Source: Solimonas sp040066175
GTDB lineage: Bacteria; Pseudomonadota; Gammaproteobacteria; Nevskiales; Nevskiaceae
Reading direction: 5' to 3'
NCBI RefSeq assembly: GCF_040066175.1
Contig: NZ_JBEAAM010000006.1
Coordinates: 1 to 64,000, forward strand
DNA: 64,000 nucleotides
Shown here: piece after piece, positions 16,325 to 24,864 of the stretch
Layout of the letters: each line of letters starts with the position of its first letter
Position numbering within the stretch: position 1 is the stretch's first letter
Translations under genes and position numbers: made by a program
Notes under the pieces: model-generated
The model's input: only the letters and a program-made list of their open reading frames with translations
Databases searched by the model: none
Told to the model about the DNA's origin: nothing

Positions 16325-16434
16325 TTGTGCGTCACCGACCAGACGAACCAGCCGAGGATCGCCAGCGCGAGGCCGACATGCACGGCGAACAGCAGCAGGT
16401 TGCGCGTGCGGCGCCGCTGTTCATCCGTTGCCAT
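16321..16434 (-). CDS. 37-residue single-helix protein in the cox operon
   Basis: A short frame reading MATDEQRRRTRNLLLFAVHV, then a hydrophobic helix ending LGWFVWSVTHK. It has AGGGGA seven bases before its ATG, sits 22 bp after coxA, and overlaps the GTG start of ctaG. The basic N-terminus followed by one helix is the layout of the small oxidase assembly proteins annotated between coxA and ctaG in other proteobacteria. Its role is inferred only from position. Confidence 0.75.
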   Translation of the reverse strand: MATDEQRRRTRNLLLFAVHVGLALAILGWFVWSVTHK

Positions 16435-16456
16435 CGTCAGTCCCCTCGCCACGGAC

Positions 16457-18115
16457 TCAGGCCAGCTTGTGGTGATCGAGCGCGTCCGACTCGTCGTGGA
16501 CCGCGGTCAGCTCGGCGTCGGCGATCTGCGGCGGATCCTCGAAGGTGTGGTACGGCGCTGGTGACGGCACGGTCCACTCCAGGCCGTGCGCGCCTTCCCA
16601 GACGCGGTCCGGCAGGCCCTGCTTGCGGCCGAACCAGCCGAAGCAGCTCGCCAGCATGTTGAAGATGAAGATGAACTGGCTGACGAAGAAGCCGAACGCG
16701 CCGATCGACGACATCACGTTCCAGTCGGTGAACTGCACCGCGTAGTCCGGCACGCGCCGCTGCATGCCGGCGAGGCCGGCGAAGTGCTGCGGGAAGAACG
16801 TCAGGTTGATGAAGATCGCCGACAGCCAGAAGTGCGTCTTGCCCCAGAACTCGTTGTACATGCGGCCGGTCCACTTCGGGATCCAGTAGTACACGGCGGC
16901 GATGATCGAGAACACCGCGCCCGGCACCAGCACGTAGTGGAAGTGCGCAACGACGAAGTAGGTGTCGTGGTACTGGAAGTCCACCGGCGTGATCGCCAGC
17001 ATCAGGCCGGAGAAGCCGCCGATCGTGAACAGGAACACGAAGCCGAGCGCGAACAGCATCGGCGTCTCGAAGGTCATCGAACCCTTCCACATCGTCGCGA
17101 CCCAGTTGAACACCTTCACGCCGGTCGGCACGGCGATCAGCATCGTCGCGAACATGAAGAACAGCTCGCCGGCCAGCGGCATGCCGACGGTGAACATGTG
17201 GTGCGCCCAGACGATGAAGCTCAGGAACGCGATCGAGGCGGTGGCATAGACCATCGAGTCGTAGCCGAACAGGGCCTTGCGCGCGAAGGTCGGGATGATC
17301 GTGCTGACGATGCCGAACGCCGGCAGGATCATGATGTAGACCTCGGGGTGACCGAAGAACCAGAAGATGTGCTGGAACATCACCGGGTCGCCGCCACCGG
17401 AAGCGGTGAAGAACGAGGTGCCGAAGTACTTGTCGGTCAGCAGCATCGTCACCGCGCCGGCGAGCACCGGCATCACCGCGATCAGCAGGTAGGCGGTGAT
17501 CAGCCAGGTCCACACGAACAGCGGCATCTTCAGCAGCGTCATACCCGGCGCACGCATGTTCAGGATCGTGACCACGACGTTGATCGCGCCGGTGATCGAC
17601 GAGATACCCATCAGGTGCACCGCGAAGATCAGGAACGGGAAGGCGTTGCCGGTCTGCAGCACCAGCGGCGGATACATGGTCCAGCCGCCGGCCGGCGCGC
17701 CGCCGTCCATGAACAGCGTCGACAGCAGCAGGCTGAACGCGAACGGCAGGATCCAGAAGCCCCAGTTGTTGACGCGCGGCAGCGCCAGGTCGGAGCAGCC
17801 GATCATCATCGGCACCATCCAGTTCGCCAGGCCGACGAAGGCCGGCATGACACCGCCGAAGATCATCACCAGCGCGTGCATCGTCGTCATCTGGTTGAAG
17901 AACTCCGGATCGACGAACTGCAGGCCCGGGTGGAACAGCTCGGCGCGGATCACCAGCGACATCAGGCCGCCGATGAAGAACATCGTGAACGCGAAGAACA
18001 GATAGAGCGTGCCCAGATCCTTGTGATTGGTCGTCTTGATCCAGCGCATGATCCCCTTGTCGGGACCATGGTGGTCGTCGTGGGTGTGATCGGCGTGCGT
18101 GTCGTGTTGAGCCAT
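16457..18115 (-). CDS. coxA: Cytochrome c oxidase subunit I
   Basis: 552 residues, twelve helices. This is the catalytic haem-copper subunit of an aa3/caa3 oxidase. The haem a/a3 and CuB ligands are visible: the TTMHALVMIFG helix, WFFGHPEVYI (CuB His and cross-linked Tyr), VWAHHMFTVG (two CuB His) and AHFHYVLVPGAV (haem His pair). The first 20 residues are unusually rich in His and Asp (HDTHADHTHDDHHGPD), possibly a metal-binding tail. It follows coxB by 24 bp. Confidence 0.97.
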   Translation of the reverse strand: MAQHDTHADHTHDDHHGPDKGIMRWIKTTNHKDLGTLYLFFAFTMFFIGGLMSLVIRAELFHPGLQFVDPEFFNQMTTMHALVMIFGGVMPAFVGLANWMVPMMIGCSDLALPRVNNWGFWILPFAFSLLLSTLFMDGGAPAGGWTMYPPLVLQTGNAFPFLIFAVHLMGISSITGAINVVVTILNMRAPGMTLLKMPLFVWTWLITAYLLIAVMPVLAGAVTMLLTDKYFGTSFFTASGGGDPVMFQHIFWFFGHPEVYIMILPAFGIVSTIIPTFARKALFGYDSMVYATASIAFLSFIVWAHHMFTVGMPLAGELFFMFATMLIAVPTGVKVFNWVATMWKGSMTFETPMLFALGFVFLFTIGGFSGLMLAITPVDFQYHDTYFVVAHFHYVLVPGAVFSIIAAVYYWIPKWTGRMYNEFWGKTHFWLSAIFINLTFFPQHFAGLAGMQRRVPDYAVQFTDWNVMSSIGAFGFFVSQFIFIFNMLASCFGWFGRKQGLPDRVWEGAHGLEWTVPSPAPYHTFEDPPQIADAELTAVHDESDALDHHKLA

Positions 18116-18139
18116 GGCGAAACTCCGTAAAACGTGCGC

Positions 18140-19396
18140 TTAGCGCTGCGCGGCGACCTGGGACGGCGCCACGACGCCGCTGCTGTTGCCCCAGGCATTG
18201 CGGGTGTAGGTGACGACGGCGGCGATGTCGGCGTCGGACAGCTGCTTGAACGGCGGCATCAGGTTCTTGCCGTTGATGACCTGGGCGATCTGGGCTTCGG
18301 CCGGTCCCTTGACCACCGCGCTGCCGACCAGCGACGGGAAGTTCGGCGGCAGGCCCGTTCCGTTGGCCTGGTGGCAGGCCATGCAGTTGGCCTTGAACAC
18401 CGCCTCGCCCTGCTTCATCAGGTCATCCTTCGACGACGCGGCGGGCGCTGCCGCCGGCGCAGCGGCCGCGGCGACTTCCTGGGCGGCCGGCGCGGGCGCG
18501 GCGGTCGGGGCCGCGGCCGGCGCGGCATCGGCCGGCACGTCGGTCACCGCCACGGCCGGCGCAGCGGCGACGACGCCACCCTTGGCCTTGGTCAGCCAGG
18601 CCTTGTATTCGGCCTCCGGCAGCGCGCGGACCACGATCGGCATGTAGCCGTGGTCACGGCCGCACAGCTCCGCGCAGACGCCGCGATAGGTGCCTGGGTG
18701 CTCGATGCGCGTCCAGATCTCGTTGACATAGCCGGGAATCGCGTCCTTCTTCACGGCGATCTCCGGCACCCACCAGGCGTGGATGACGTCGTTGGAGGTG
18801 ATCAGGAAGCGCACCTTCTTGCCGACCGGCACGACCAGCGGCTGATCGACATCGACGAGGTAGTTGGGCACCGCGTTGACGTCGATGCCGGACTTGAGCT
18901 GGCGCGCCCTGTTCGACTCGGCCGACAGCGTCGAGAAGAAGCTGACGTTCTCGCCCAGGTAGTCGTAGTGCCACTTCCACTGGTAGCCGGTGATCTTGAC
19001 CGACAGGTCGGCGTTGCGCGTGTCTTCCATCTTGATCAGCGTCGCCGCCGCCGGCACCGCGATGGCGATCAGGATCACGAACGGAATCGCCGTCCAGATG
19101 ATCTCGACCGTGGTCGATTCGTGGAAGTCGGCGGGCTTGGGATGCTTCGAACGGCGGTGGAAGATGATCGACCAGATCATCGCGCCGAAGACGACGATGC
19201 CGATGACCACGCACACCCAGAAGATCGCCATGTGCAGGCCATGGACCTCGCGGCTGATCTCGGTCACGCCGGTCGGCACGTTGTAGCCGCCGCTGGTCTC
19301 GGTGTACGCGGACGCCGCGAGCGACGCGAGCGCCAGACCCGCACCCGCCACCGCACGCGCCAGCTGCCGCGTTCGCCAACCCTGTCTCGACATCAT
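18140..19396 (-). CDS. coxB: Cytochrome c oxidase subunit II with fused cytochrome c (caa3 type)
   Basis: 418 residues: signal peptide, two membrane helices, a CuA cupredoxin domain with H206, C241, C245, H249 and M252 (CAELCGRDHGYM), an Ala/Pro-rich linker (about 270-325), then a class I cytochrome c domain with CMACH at 338-342 and axial M380 in LMPPF. The fused haem marks a caa3-type oxidase that takes electrons from a soluble cytochrome or the bc1 complex. The ATG at 19396 overlaps the stop of the DUF2244 gene (TGATG); the much longer open frame upstream is not real. Confidence 0.96.
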   Translation of the reverse strand: MMSRQGWRTRQLARAVAGAGLALASLAASAYTETSGGYNVPTGVTEISREVHGLHMAIFWVCVVIGIVVFGAMIWSIIFHRRSKHPKPADFHESTTVEIIWTAIPFVILIAIAVPAAATLIKMEDTRNADLSVKITGYQWKWHYDYLGENVSFFSTLSAESNRARQLKSGIDVNAVPNYLVDVDQPLVVPVGKKVRFLITSNDVIHAWWVPEIAVKKDAIPGYVNEIWTRIEHPGTYRGVCAELCGRDHGYMPIVVRALPEAEYKAWLTKAKGGVVAAAPAVAVTDVPADAAPAAAPTAAPAPAAQEVAAAAAPAAAPAASSKDDLMKQGEAVFKANCMACHQANGTGLPPNFPSLVGSAVVKGPAEAQIAQVINGKNLMPPFKQLSDADIAAVVTYTRNAWGNSSGVVAPSQVAAQR

Positions 19397-19956
19397 CACT
19401 CTCCCAAAGGCAATTCGTGCGCGGGCCCCGTGCCCGCTCCCGCCGGCGTTGCACTCCACGCCGGCGTCAGCAACTGTTTCAGCCGGGCGGCGAGCCGCCC
19501 GCGCTCCGCGTCGGTCAAGCAGGCACCGATCCGCACCCGTTGCCCGCCGCAGCTCAGCGTCAGCCGGGTCGGATCGTGCCGGTGCGCGCCCGGCTCCAGG
19601 AGCACGCGCGTCAGCGGCCGCGACAGCCGGATCACCGTACCGGCGCCGCGCCCGATCACCCCGAACTCGACCCGCAGCTGCCGCGCCTCGAACACCAACA
19701 CCTCCCGGTATGCGTTGCGCCGCACCGACACATACACCGCTGCCCCGAGTGCCGCGAGCTCCAGTCCCGCAAAGGGGAGCACCGGCCAGAAGCCGAGCAG
19801 CGCCATCCAGATCCCGATGCCCAGCCCCACAGACGCGCTCAGGCCCATGAACAGCCACGCCTGCCTCGCATCGAGGGAAGCGTTGGGGCCGATCACGAGC
19901 CGGGTTTCGACAGGCGGGGCGATGGGGATCCCGGAAGCGGCGGAATTGTAGAGCAT
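19396..19956 (-). CDS. DUF2244 membrane protein, first gene of the cox operon
   Basis: 186 residues, two adjacent hydrophobic helices near residues 33-75 and a soluble C-terminal part (FEARQLRVEFG...RIGACLTDAERGRLAARLKQLL). The layout matches DUF2244, which has no known biochemical role but often precedes coxB in alpha- and gammaproteobacteria. Its stop shares a base with the coxB start, so it is translated with the oxidase. A coupling or assembly role is inferred only from this. Confidence 0.78.
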   Translation of the reverse strand: MLYNSAASGIPIAPPVETRLVIGPNASLDARQAWLFMGLSASVGLGIGIWMALLGFWPVLPFAGLELAALGAAVYVSVRRNAYREVLVFEARQLRVEFGVIGRGAGTVIRLSRPLTRVLLEPGAHRHDPTRLTLSCGGQRVRIGACLTDAERGRLAARLKQLLTPAWSATPAGAGTGPAHELPLGE

Positions 19957-20074
19957 AGGTCCGGGGAAGAAAATCGCGCAGGACCATGATCGGGGTCAAG
20001 GCACGGCGCGCCATCGCATCCGCCGACCCTCCGGCGGCGTAAGGTAAGAGGCGTCATCTCCAGGAGTCGAGCCC

Positions 20075-20584
20075 ATGAACCGTCGCACTCTGCTTCTCAG
20101 CTTCGGCGCCGGTGCGGCCGGCATCCTGCTGGCCGCCGGCCGCACAGCGCAGGCGGCGGAGCGCAGGCTCGGCACGCTGAACCTGCCCGCCAGCCACTGG
20201 CGGCCGCTGCTCGAAGCCGCGGCCTGGCGCGTGCTATTCGAGGAGGACACCGAGCGCGCGTTCAGCAGCCCGCTCAACGGCGAGAAGCGCGCAGGCACGT
20301 TCATCTGCGCCGCCTGCCACCAGCCCCTGTTCAGCTCGGACGCCAAGTACGACTCCGGCACCGGCTGGCCGAGCTTCTGGGCGGCGCTGCCCGATGCGGT
20401 GGCCACCAAGACCGATTTCCGGCTGATCTACCCGCGCACCGAGTACCACTGCAGCCGCTGCGGCGGCCATCAGGGACACGTGTTCGACGACGGCCCGCAG
20501 CCGACCGGCAAGCGCTACTGCAACAACGGCCTGGCGCTGCGCTTCGTGCCGGCCGCCGAAGTCCTGCCGGAGCTGCGTTCATGA
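20075..20584 (+). CDS. msrB: Periplasmic peptide-methionine (R)-S-oxide reductase MsrB
   Basis: 169 residues. An N-terminal MNRRTLLLSFGAGAAGILLAAG resembles a twin-arginine-type signal, so it acts outside the cytoplasm. The SelR domain carries two zinc CxxC pairs (CAAC and CSRC), the GWPSFW motif, GGHQGHVFDDGP, and the catalytic cysteine in RYCNNGLALRF, where RYCxNS is usual. It repairs methionine-R-sulfoxide in oxidised proteins. It overlaps msrA by four bases, giving a paired R/S repair system in the envelope. Confidence 0.93.
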   Translation: MNRRTLLLSFGAGAAGILLAAGRTAQAAERRLGTLNLPASHWRPLLEAAAWRVLFEEDTERAFSSPLNGEKRAGTFICAACHQPLFSSDAKYDSGTGWPSFWAALPDAVATKTDFRLIYPRTEYHCSRCGGHQGHVFDDGPQPTGKRYCNNGLALRFVPAAEVLPELRS

Positions 20585-21267
20585 GCCTGCCGCGAGCGGT
20601 TCGTCTGCCGTCATGCCCGCCCCCGACTGCGGCACCCGGGGGCAGGCTGCGGCGGGCAGCCGGTCCCTGGCGCGCGCTCTGGATGACCGCCTTCGCGGCA
20701 ATGACGCTGTGTCTGTCCACCGCTGCGCGCGCGGCCGAGTCGGTCGCCACCTTCGCCGGCGGCTGCTTCTGGTGCACGGAATCGGACTTCGAAAAGGTGC
20801 CGGGCGTGATCTCGGTCGTGTCCGGCTACACCGGCGGCCGCGTCGAGCATCCCAGTTATCAGCAGGTCTCGGCCGGCGGCACCGGCCATGCCGAAGCGGT
20901 CGAGGTGCGCTTCGATCCGGCGCTCGTCAGCTACGAACAGCTGCTCGACATCTACTGGCACAGCGTCGATCCGTACACGCCCGCCGCACAGTTCTGCGAT
21001 CACGGTTCGCAGTATCGCACCGCGATCTTCGTGCACGACGATGCGCAGCGCCGTGCCGCCGAGCGCAGCCGCGACGCGCTGCAGAAACAGTTCCCGGACC
21101 GTGGGCCGATCGTCACCGAGATCGTCGCCGCGACACGCTTCTGGCCAGCCGAGGACTACCACCAGGACTATTACAGGAAGAATCCGGTGCGTTATCGCTA
21201 CTATCGCTGGAGCTGCGGCCGCGACCAGAGGCTGGATGAACTCTGGAACCCGACGCGTCCGCACTGA
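20581..21267 (+). CDS. msrA: Peptide-methionine (S)-S-oxide reductase MsrA (exported)
   Basis: 228 residues. The MsrA fold starts at about residue 53, with the catalytic motif GGCFWCTESDF (C62), GYTGGRVEHPSYQQVSAGGTGHAEAVEV, and the C-terminal CGRDQ cysteine that may act in recycling. The first 50 residues contain an odd Pro/Gly/Arg stretch and then a signal-peptide core (LWMTAFAAMTLCLSTAARA). An ATG at 20683 would give a clean signal peptide but lacks a binding site; the ATG at 20581 overlaps msrB. This N-terminus is encoded by a palindromic repeat. Confidence 0.92.
   Translation: MSLPRAVRLPSCPPPTAAPGGRLRRAAGPWRALWMTAFAAMTLCLSTAARAAESVATFAGGCFWCTESDFEKVPGVISVVSGYTGGRVEHPSYQQVSAGGTGHAEAVEVRFDPALVSYEQLLDIYWHSVDPYTPAAQFCDHGSQYRTAIFVHDDAQRRAAERSRDALQKQFPDRGPIVTEIVAATRFWPAEDYHQDYYRKNPVRYRYYRWSCGRDQRLDELWNPTRPH
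20610..20705 (+). repeat. 96-bp inverted-repeat element inside the msrA 5' end
   Basis: The ends GTCATGCCCGC (20610-20620) and GCGGCAATGAC (20695-20705) are imperfect inverted repeats. The right part (CTGGATGACCGCCTTCGCGG) resembles the widespread GTCATTCCCGCG...CTGGATTCCCGC dispersed palindromes of proteobacteria. The interior is GC-rich with further inverted pieces. It encodes residues about 11-42 of MsrA. Confidence 0.55.
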
Positions 21268-21285
21268 ATCGGATGGAGCCCGTCG

Positions 21286-21816
21286 ATGCGCACGCTCGTC
21301 GTTGTGGTCGGAATCCTGCTGCTGAGTGCCTGCGCGAGCGTGCCGAAGACGCCGCTGCCGGTGCCTGACCCGGCCGTCGAACGCGAGCGTTTCCTCGGCC
21401 GCTGGTACATCGTCGCCAACGTTCCGTACTTCTTCGAACGCGGCAAGGTCGGCAGCTATGTCGAATACCGGCCCCGTGCGGATAGCCGCATCGACGACTT
21501 CTACTTCGCGCGCGACGGCAGCCTGGACGCACCGCTCGAACAGAGCCGCGGTGTCGCCGAGATCGTCGATACCGCGAGCAACGCCCATTGGCGCGCGCAG
21601 TTCTTCTGGCCGTTCTGGGCGTCGTTCCACATCCTGTACGTCGATGCGGACTACCGGCACGCGCTGATCGGCGATCCGAGCCGCGACTACGGCTGGATCT
21701 ACGCACGCAGTCCGCAGATCGATCCGGCGACGCTGGACGCGCTGTTCGCGCGCCTCGAAGCGGCCGGCTACCGGCGCGAGCAGTTCGCGCTCATCCCGCA
21801 GCGCGCTACGGAGTAG
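21286..21816 (+). CDS. blc: Outer-membrane lipocalin (Blc family)
   Basis: 176 residues with a lipoprotein signal ending LLLSAC (Cys lipidated), then the bacterial lipocalin signature ERFLGRWYIVANVPYFFERGKVGSYVEYRPR and the later DYRHALIGDPSRDYGWIYAR. Such proteins bind lysophospholipids or fatty acids at the outer membrane. One residue string (FFWPFWASFHILYVD) follows the family strand order. It is 18 bp after msrA on the same strand and could share its transcript. Its last 11 bp overlap the convergent bioD end. Confidence 0.92.
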   Translation: MRTLVVVVGILLLSACASVPKTPLPVPDPAVERERFLGRWYIVANVPYFFERGKVGSYVEYRPRADSRIDDFYFARDGSLDAPLEQSRGVAEIVDTASNAHWRAQFFWPFWASFHILYVDADYRHALIGDPSRDYGWIYARSPQIDPATLDALFARLEAAGYRREQFALIPQRATE

Positions 21817-22483
21817 CTGCGGTTTCGTCCGGCCAGCGCAGCTGCGTGGCGGCCACATCCACGGACGCGTGCATCGGCACGATGCCGAGCAGCGGCGCAT
21901 CGATGCGCTGGCGCAGCGTCTCGACGTTTTCCTCCCAGTGTGGCTGACCGGGCGGCAGCAGGTTCGCCACCCAGCCGGCGAACGGCGTGCGGCGCGACAC
22001 CGCCTCGGCGGTCAGCAGCGCGTGGTTGATGCAGCCCAGGCGCATGCCGACGACCAGCACCACCGGCCAGCGCCGCGCCGCGACCCAGTCGTCGAAACCG
22101 GTCCGATCATTCAGCGGCACGCGCCAGCCCCCGGCGCCCTCGACGACGATGCGCTCGTGCTGCGCGGCGAGACACTCGTAGGCTCGGTCGAGCCGGAGCG
22201 GATCGATCGCGACACCGGCCGCGCGCGCCGCGAGGTGCGGCGCGATCGCCGGCTCGAGCGTGACCGGATTGACCGCGTCGTAGTCGAGACCCGGCGCCGA
22301 CTCGGCGAGCAGCGCCTGTGCGTCCTCGTTGCGCAGTCCGGCCGGCGTGTGCTCGCTGCCCGAAGCGACCGGCTTGAAGCCGGCCGCACGCAGGCCGCGG
22401 TCGCGGGCACGGCGCAGCAAGGCACAGGCGACGCGCGTCTTGCCCACGCCGGTGTCGGTGCCGGTGATGAAGATCGTGTGCAT
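21806..22483 (-). CDS. bioD: Dethiobiotin synthetase BioD
   Basis: 225 residues. BioD closes the ureido ring of dethiobiotin from diaminopelargonate, CO2 and ATP. The P-loop GTDTGVGKT is at residues 8-16, with FKPVASG, and VEGAGGWRVPLND for the substrate Mg site. The ATG at 22483 starts exactly at the conserved MHTIFITGTD, one base after the bioF stop, so it is the last gene of a bioB-bioF-bioD operon. bioC, bioH and bioA are not in the window. Confidence 0.95.
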   Translation of the reverse strand: MHTIFITGTDTGVGKTRVACALLRRARDRGLRAAGFKPVASGSEHTPAGLRNEDAQALLAESAPGLDYDAVNPVTLEPAIAPHLAARAAGVAIDPLRLDRAYECLAAQHERIVVEGAGGWRVPLNDRTGFDDWVAARRWPVVLVVGMRLGCINHALLTAEAVSRRTPFAGWVANLLPPGQPHWEENVETLRQRIDAPLLGIVPMHASVDVAATQLRWPDETAATP

Positions 22484-22484
22484 G

Positions 22485-23714
22485 TCAGCGGTCGCGCAGT
22501 GTCGCACCGAGCGCCTCGACCAGCCGGTCGATCTGCGCGTCCGTATGCGCCGCGGACAGGGTGATGCGCAGGCGCGAGGTGCCGCGCGGCACCGTCGGCG
22601 GCCGGATCGCGGCGACCCACAGGCCGGCGTCGAGCAGGGCTTTCGACACCGCCAGCGTCGGTGCCTCGGCGCCGATCAGCAGCGGCTGGATCGGAACGAG
22701 AAACCGGGACTCGGCCATCGCGGATCCGGAGTCGTCGGCGGCCAGCGCAATGCCGAGCTGCTGCGTGCCCCGCCGGAATCGTTGGATGTTGGCGCGCAGC
22801 CTATCGCGCCGTTCTGCACCCTCCGCTCCGGCGACGATGCGCAGCGCCGCGCGCGCGGCCGCGGCAATCGCCGGCGGCGGCGCGGTCGAGAACACCCAGC
22901 TGCGCGCGCGCTGAATCAGGTACTCGATCAGGTCCTCGCTGCCGGCGACGAAGGCACCGGCGCAGCCCAGCGACTTGCCGAGCGTGGCGACATGGATGTC
23001 GGGCGCCTGCGTGGCGAGATGCTCGACCGTGCCGCGACCGTTCGATCCCAGCACACCGAACCCGTGGGCGTCGTCCACCATCAGCGCCGCGCCGTGTTCG
23101 GCGCACAGGCGCGACAGCTCGGGCAGCGGCGCGAGGTCACCGTCCATCGAGAACACGCCGTCGGTGACCACCAGCCGAAGACGGGCATCGGGAATCGGGA
23201 GCCGGGAATCGTCGGTCGAGTCGTCGAGCGCGCAGCGATAGGCGCCCACATCAGCGTGTTTCACCCTGACGTAGTGCGCGCCGGACAGGCGGCCGCCGTC
23301 GATCAGCGAGGCGTGGTTGAGCTCGTCGGCGACCAGCACGTCGCCCTTGTTCAGCAGTGCGCGCAGCACGCCCAGGTTCGCAGCCCAGCCGGTCGAGAAC
23401 AGCAAGGCGCGCGGACGCTGCAGGCACGCGGCGAGTTCCTCTTCGAGTGCGCGGTGCTCGCGGTTGTAGCCCGACACCAGCGCCGCCGCGCCGCTGCCGG
23501 TGCCCGATTCACCCAGAGCGCGCTGTGCCGCCGCGGCGATACGCGGATCGGACGCGAGCCCGAGATAGTCGTTGCTGCAGAAGTTGACGCAGTCCCTGCC
23601 ATCGACGCGGATCCGCGTGCCGTGCGCGCCGTCGATGACGCGGCGCACGCGGTACAGGTCGGCGGCACGGATCTGGTCGAGCTGCTGCGCCAGACGCCGC
23701 TCCAGCACCCTCAT
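22485..23714 (-). CDS. bioF: 8-amino-7-oxononanoate synthase BioF
   Basis: 409 residues (usual 385-395). It condenses pimeloyl-thioester with alanine using PLP. Motifs seen are NFCSNDYLGLASDPR, FSTGWAANLGVL, ADELNHASLIDGGRLSGA, VTDGVFSMDGDLAPL, MVDDAHGFGVLG, the PLP lysine in ATLGKSLGCAGAFV, and AIRPPTVPRGTSRLRI. Two loops are longer than normal, and both are encoded by 28-bp heptamer arrays: STDDSRLPIP before VTDGV and GSAMAESRF before VPIQPLL. The start ATG overlaps the bioB stop (ATGA). Confidence 0.95.
   Translation of the reverse strand: MRVLERRLAQQLDQIRAADLYRVRRVIDGAHGTRIRVDGRDCVNFCSNDYLGLASDPRIAAAAQRALGESGTGSGAAALVSGYNREHRALEEELAACLQRPRALLFSTGWAANLGVLRALLNKGDVLVADELNHASLIDGGRLSGAHYVRVKHADVGAYRCALDDSTDDSRLPIPDARLRLVVTDGVFSMDGDLAPLPELSRLCAEHGAALMVDDAHGFGVLGSNGRGTVEHLATQAPDIHVATLGKSLGCAGAFVAGSEDLIEYLIQRARSWVFSTAPPPAIAAAARAALRIVAGAEGAERRDRLRANIQRFRRGTQQLGIALAADDSGSAMAESRFLVPIQPLLIGAEAPTLAVSKALLDAGLWVAAIRPPTVPRGTSRLRITLSAAHTDAQIDRLVEALGATLRDR
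22706..22733 (+). repeat. Degenerate heptamer array inside bioF (site D)
   Basis: GGGACTC, GGCCATC, GCGGATC, CGGAGTC: four 7-bp units related to GGGAATC. They are read on the minus strand as the BioF insert ADDSGSAMAESRF, located just before the conserved IQPLL segment. E. coli BioF lacks these residues. Confidence 0.6.
23183..23210 (+). repeat. Heptamer array inside bioF (site B)
   Basis: GGGCATC, GGGAATC, GGGAGCC, GGGAATC: four clear 7-bp units. They encode, on the minus strand, the BioF insert DSRLPIPDA in a surface loop before the conserved VVTDGVFSMDG. Confidence 0.85.
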
Positions 23715-24736
23715 GCCAGTGCCGTGCACCCGTTCTCGCGGCTGGACACGGAGGACGATTCCCGATCCCCGATGCCCGATTGCCGGCCGTCCGGCTGAAT
23801 CCCCAGGCGCGCGAACAGCGCGCGGTCCTTGGCGTTCTGCGGATTCTCGGTGGTCAGCAGGCGGTCGCCGTAGAAGATGGAGTTGGCGCCGGCGAAGAAG
23901 CACAGCGCCTGCATCTCGTCGGACATACTGGTGCGTCCGGCGGACAGGCGCACGTACGACTTCGGCATCAGGATGCGCGCGACGGCAATGGTGCGCACGA
24001 ATTCGATCGGGTCGAGCTCCTCGGTGCCGTGCAGCGGCGTGTTCTCAACCTGCACGAGGTTGTTGATCGGCACGGATTCCGGGTGCGGGTTCAGTATCGC
24101 CAGCTGGCGCAGCAGCTCGGCACGATCGGCGGGGCCTTCCCCCATGCCGACGATGCCGCCACAACAGACCTTGATGCCGGCGTCGCGCACATTGGCGAGC
24201 GTGTTCAGGCGGTCCTCGTAGGTGCGCGTGGTGATGATCCGGCCGTAGTACTCCGGCGAGGTGTCGAGATTGTGGTTGTAGTAGTCGAGCCCGGCGCCGG
24301 CGAGGCGCTCGGCCTGTTCGTGCTTGAGCATGCCCAGGGTCACGCAGGTTTCCAGGCCCAGAGATTTCACTTCGCGCACCATCGCCTCGACCTTGTCCAG
24401 GTCGCGGTCCTTGGGCGAGCGCCAGGCCGCGCCCATGCAGAAGCGCGTCGCGCCATTGGCCTTCGCCTCGCGCGCGGCCGCGACGACGGCCTCGATCTCG
24501 ATCAGCGCCTCCTTTTTCAGCCCGGTGTCGTAGCGCACCGACTGCGGGCAGTAGGCGCAGTCCTCCGGGCAGGCGCCGGTCTTGATCGACAGCAGCGTGG
24601 ACAGCTGCACGCGGTTCGGCTCAAAGTGCCGGCGATGCACGGACTGCGCACGGAACAGCAGGTCGTTGAACGGCAGGCGGAACAGGGCCTCGACTTCGTC
24701 GCGGGTCCAGTCGTGGCGCGGCTCGGCAGGCAGCAT
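23711..24736 (-). CDS. bioB: Biotin synthase BioB
   Basis: 341 residues. A radical SAM enzyme that inserts sulfur into dethiobiotin. The [4Fe-4S] motif CPEDCAYC has C56, C60 and C63; the [2Fe-2S] site region (KVCCGGIVGMGE), YYNHNLDTSPEYY and VRLSAGR are present. The ATG at 24736 starts the conserved region; longer frames upstream cross the operator and the divergent comF. The last 30 or so residues after LGIQPDG (RQSGIGDRESSSVSS...) are encoded by a heptamer array and are not part of the fold. It is first in the bioBFD operon, under a BirA-type operator. Confidence 0.95.
   Translation of the reverse strand: MLPAEPRHDWTRDEVEALFRLPFNDLLFRAQSVHRRHFEPNRVQLSTLLSIKTGACPEDCAYCPQSVRYDTGLKKEALIEIEAVVAAAREAKANGATRFCMGAAWRSPKDRDLDKVEAMVREVKSLGLETCVTLGMLKHEQAERLAGAGLDYYNHNLDTSPEYYGRIITTRTYEDRLNTLANVRDAGIKVCCGGIVGMGEGPADRAELLRQLAILNPHPESVPINNLVQVENTPLHGTEELDPIEFVRTIAVARILMPKSYVRLSAGRTSMSDEMQALCFFAGANSIFYGDRLLTTENPQNAKDRALFARLGIQPDGRQSGIGDRESSSVSSRENGCTALA
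23757..23784 (-). repeat. Heptamer array at the bioB 3' end (site C)
   Basis: On the minus strand: GGCAATC, GGGCATC, GGGGATC, GGGAATC, four 7-bp units. They encode QSGIGDRES in the BioB tail, beyond the catalytic domain and about 45 bp before the stop. Confidence 0.85.
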
Positions 24737-24864
24737 GGCGATCCCCGGCTTGTACGGACCTAACGGGTCCGTGATGAATGATTGACTAATGGCAGACAAG
24801 GCAATCCAAGAACACGACGGTGCATGGCCTCGGACGCGCGCAGTCTTTCGTGGCGCTCGAAGCA

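Noticed and set aside
22706..23784. Heptamer arrays in the bio operon as a CRISPR-like array
   Set aside because: Units are 7 bp without spacers, and the arrays lie within coding sequence.
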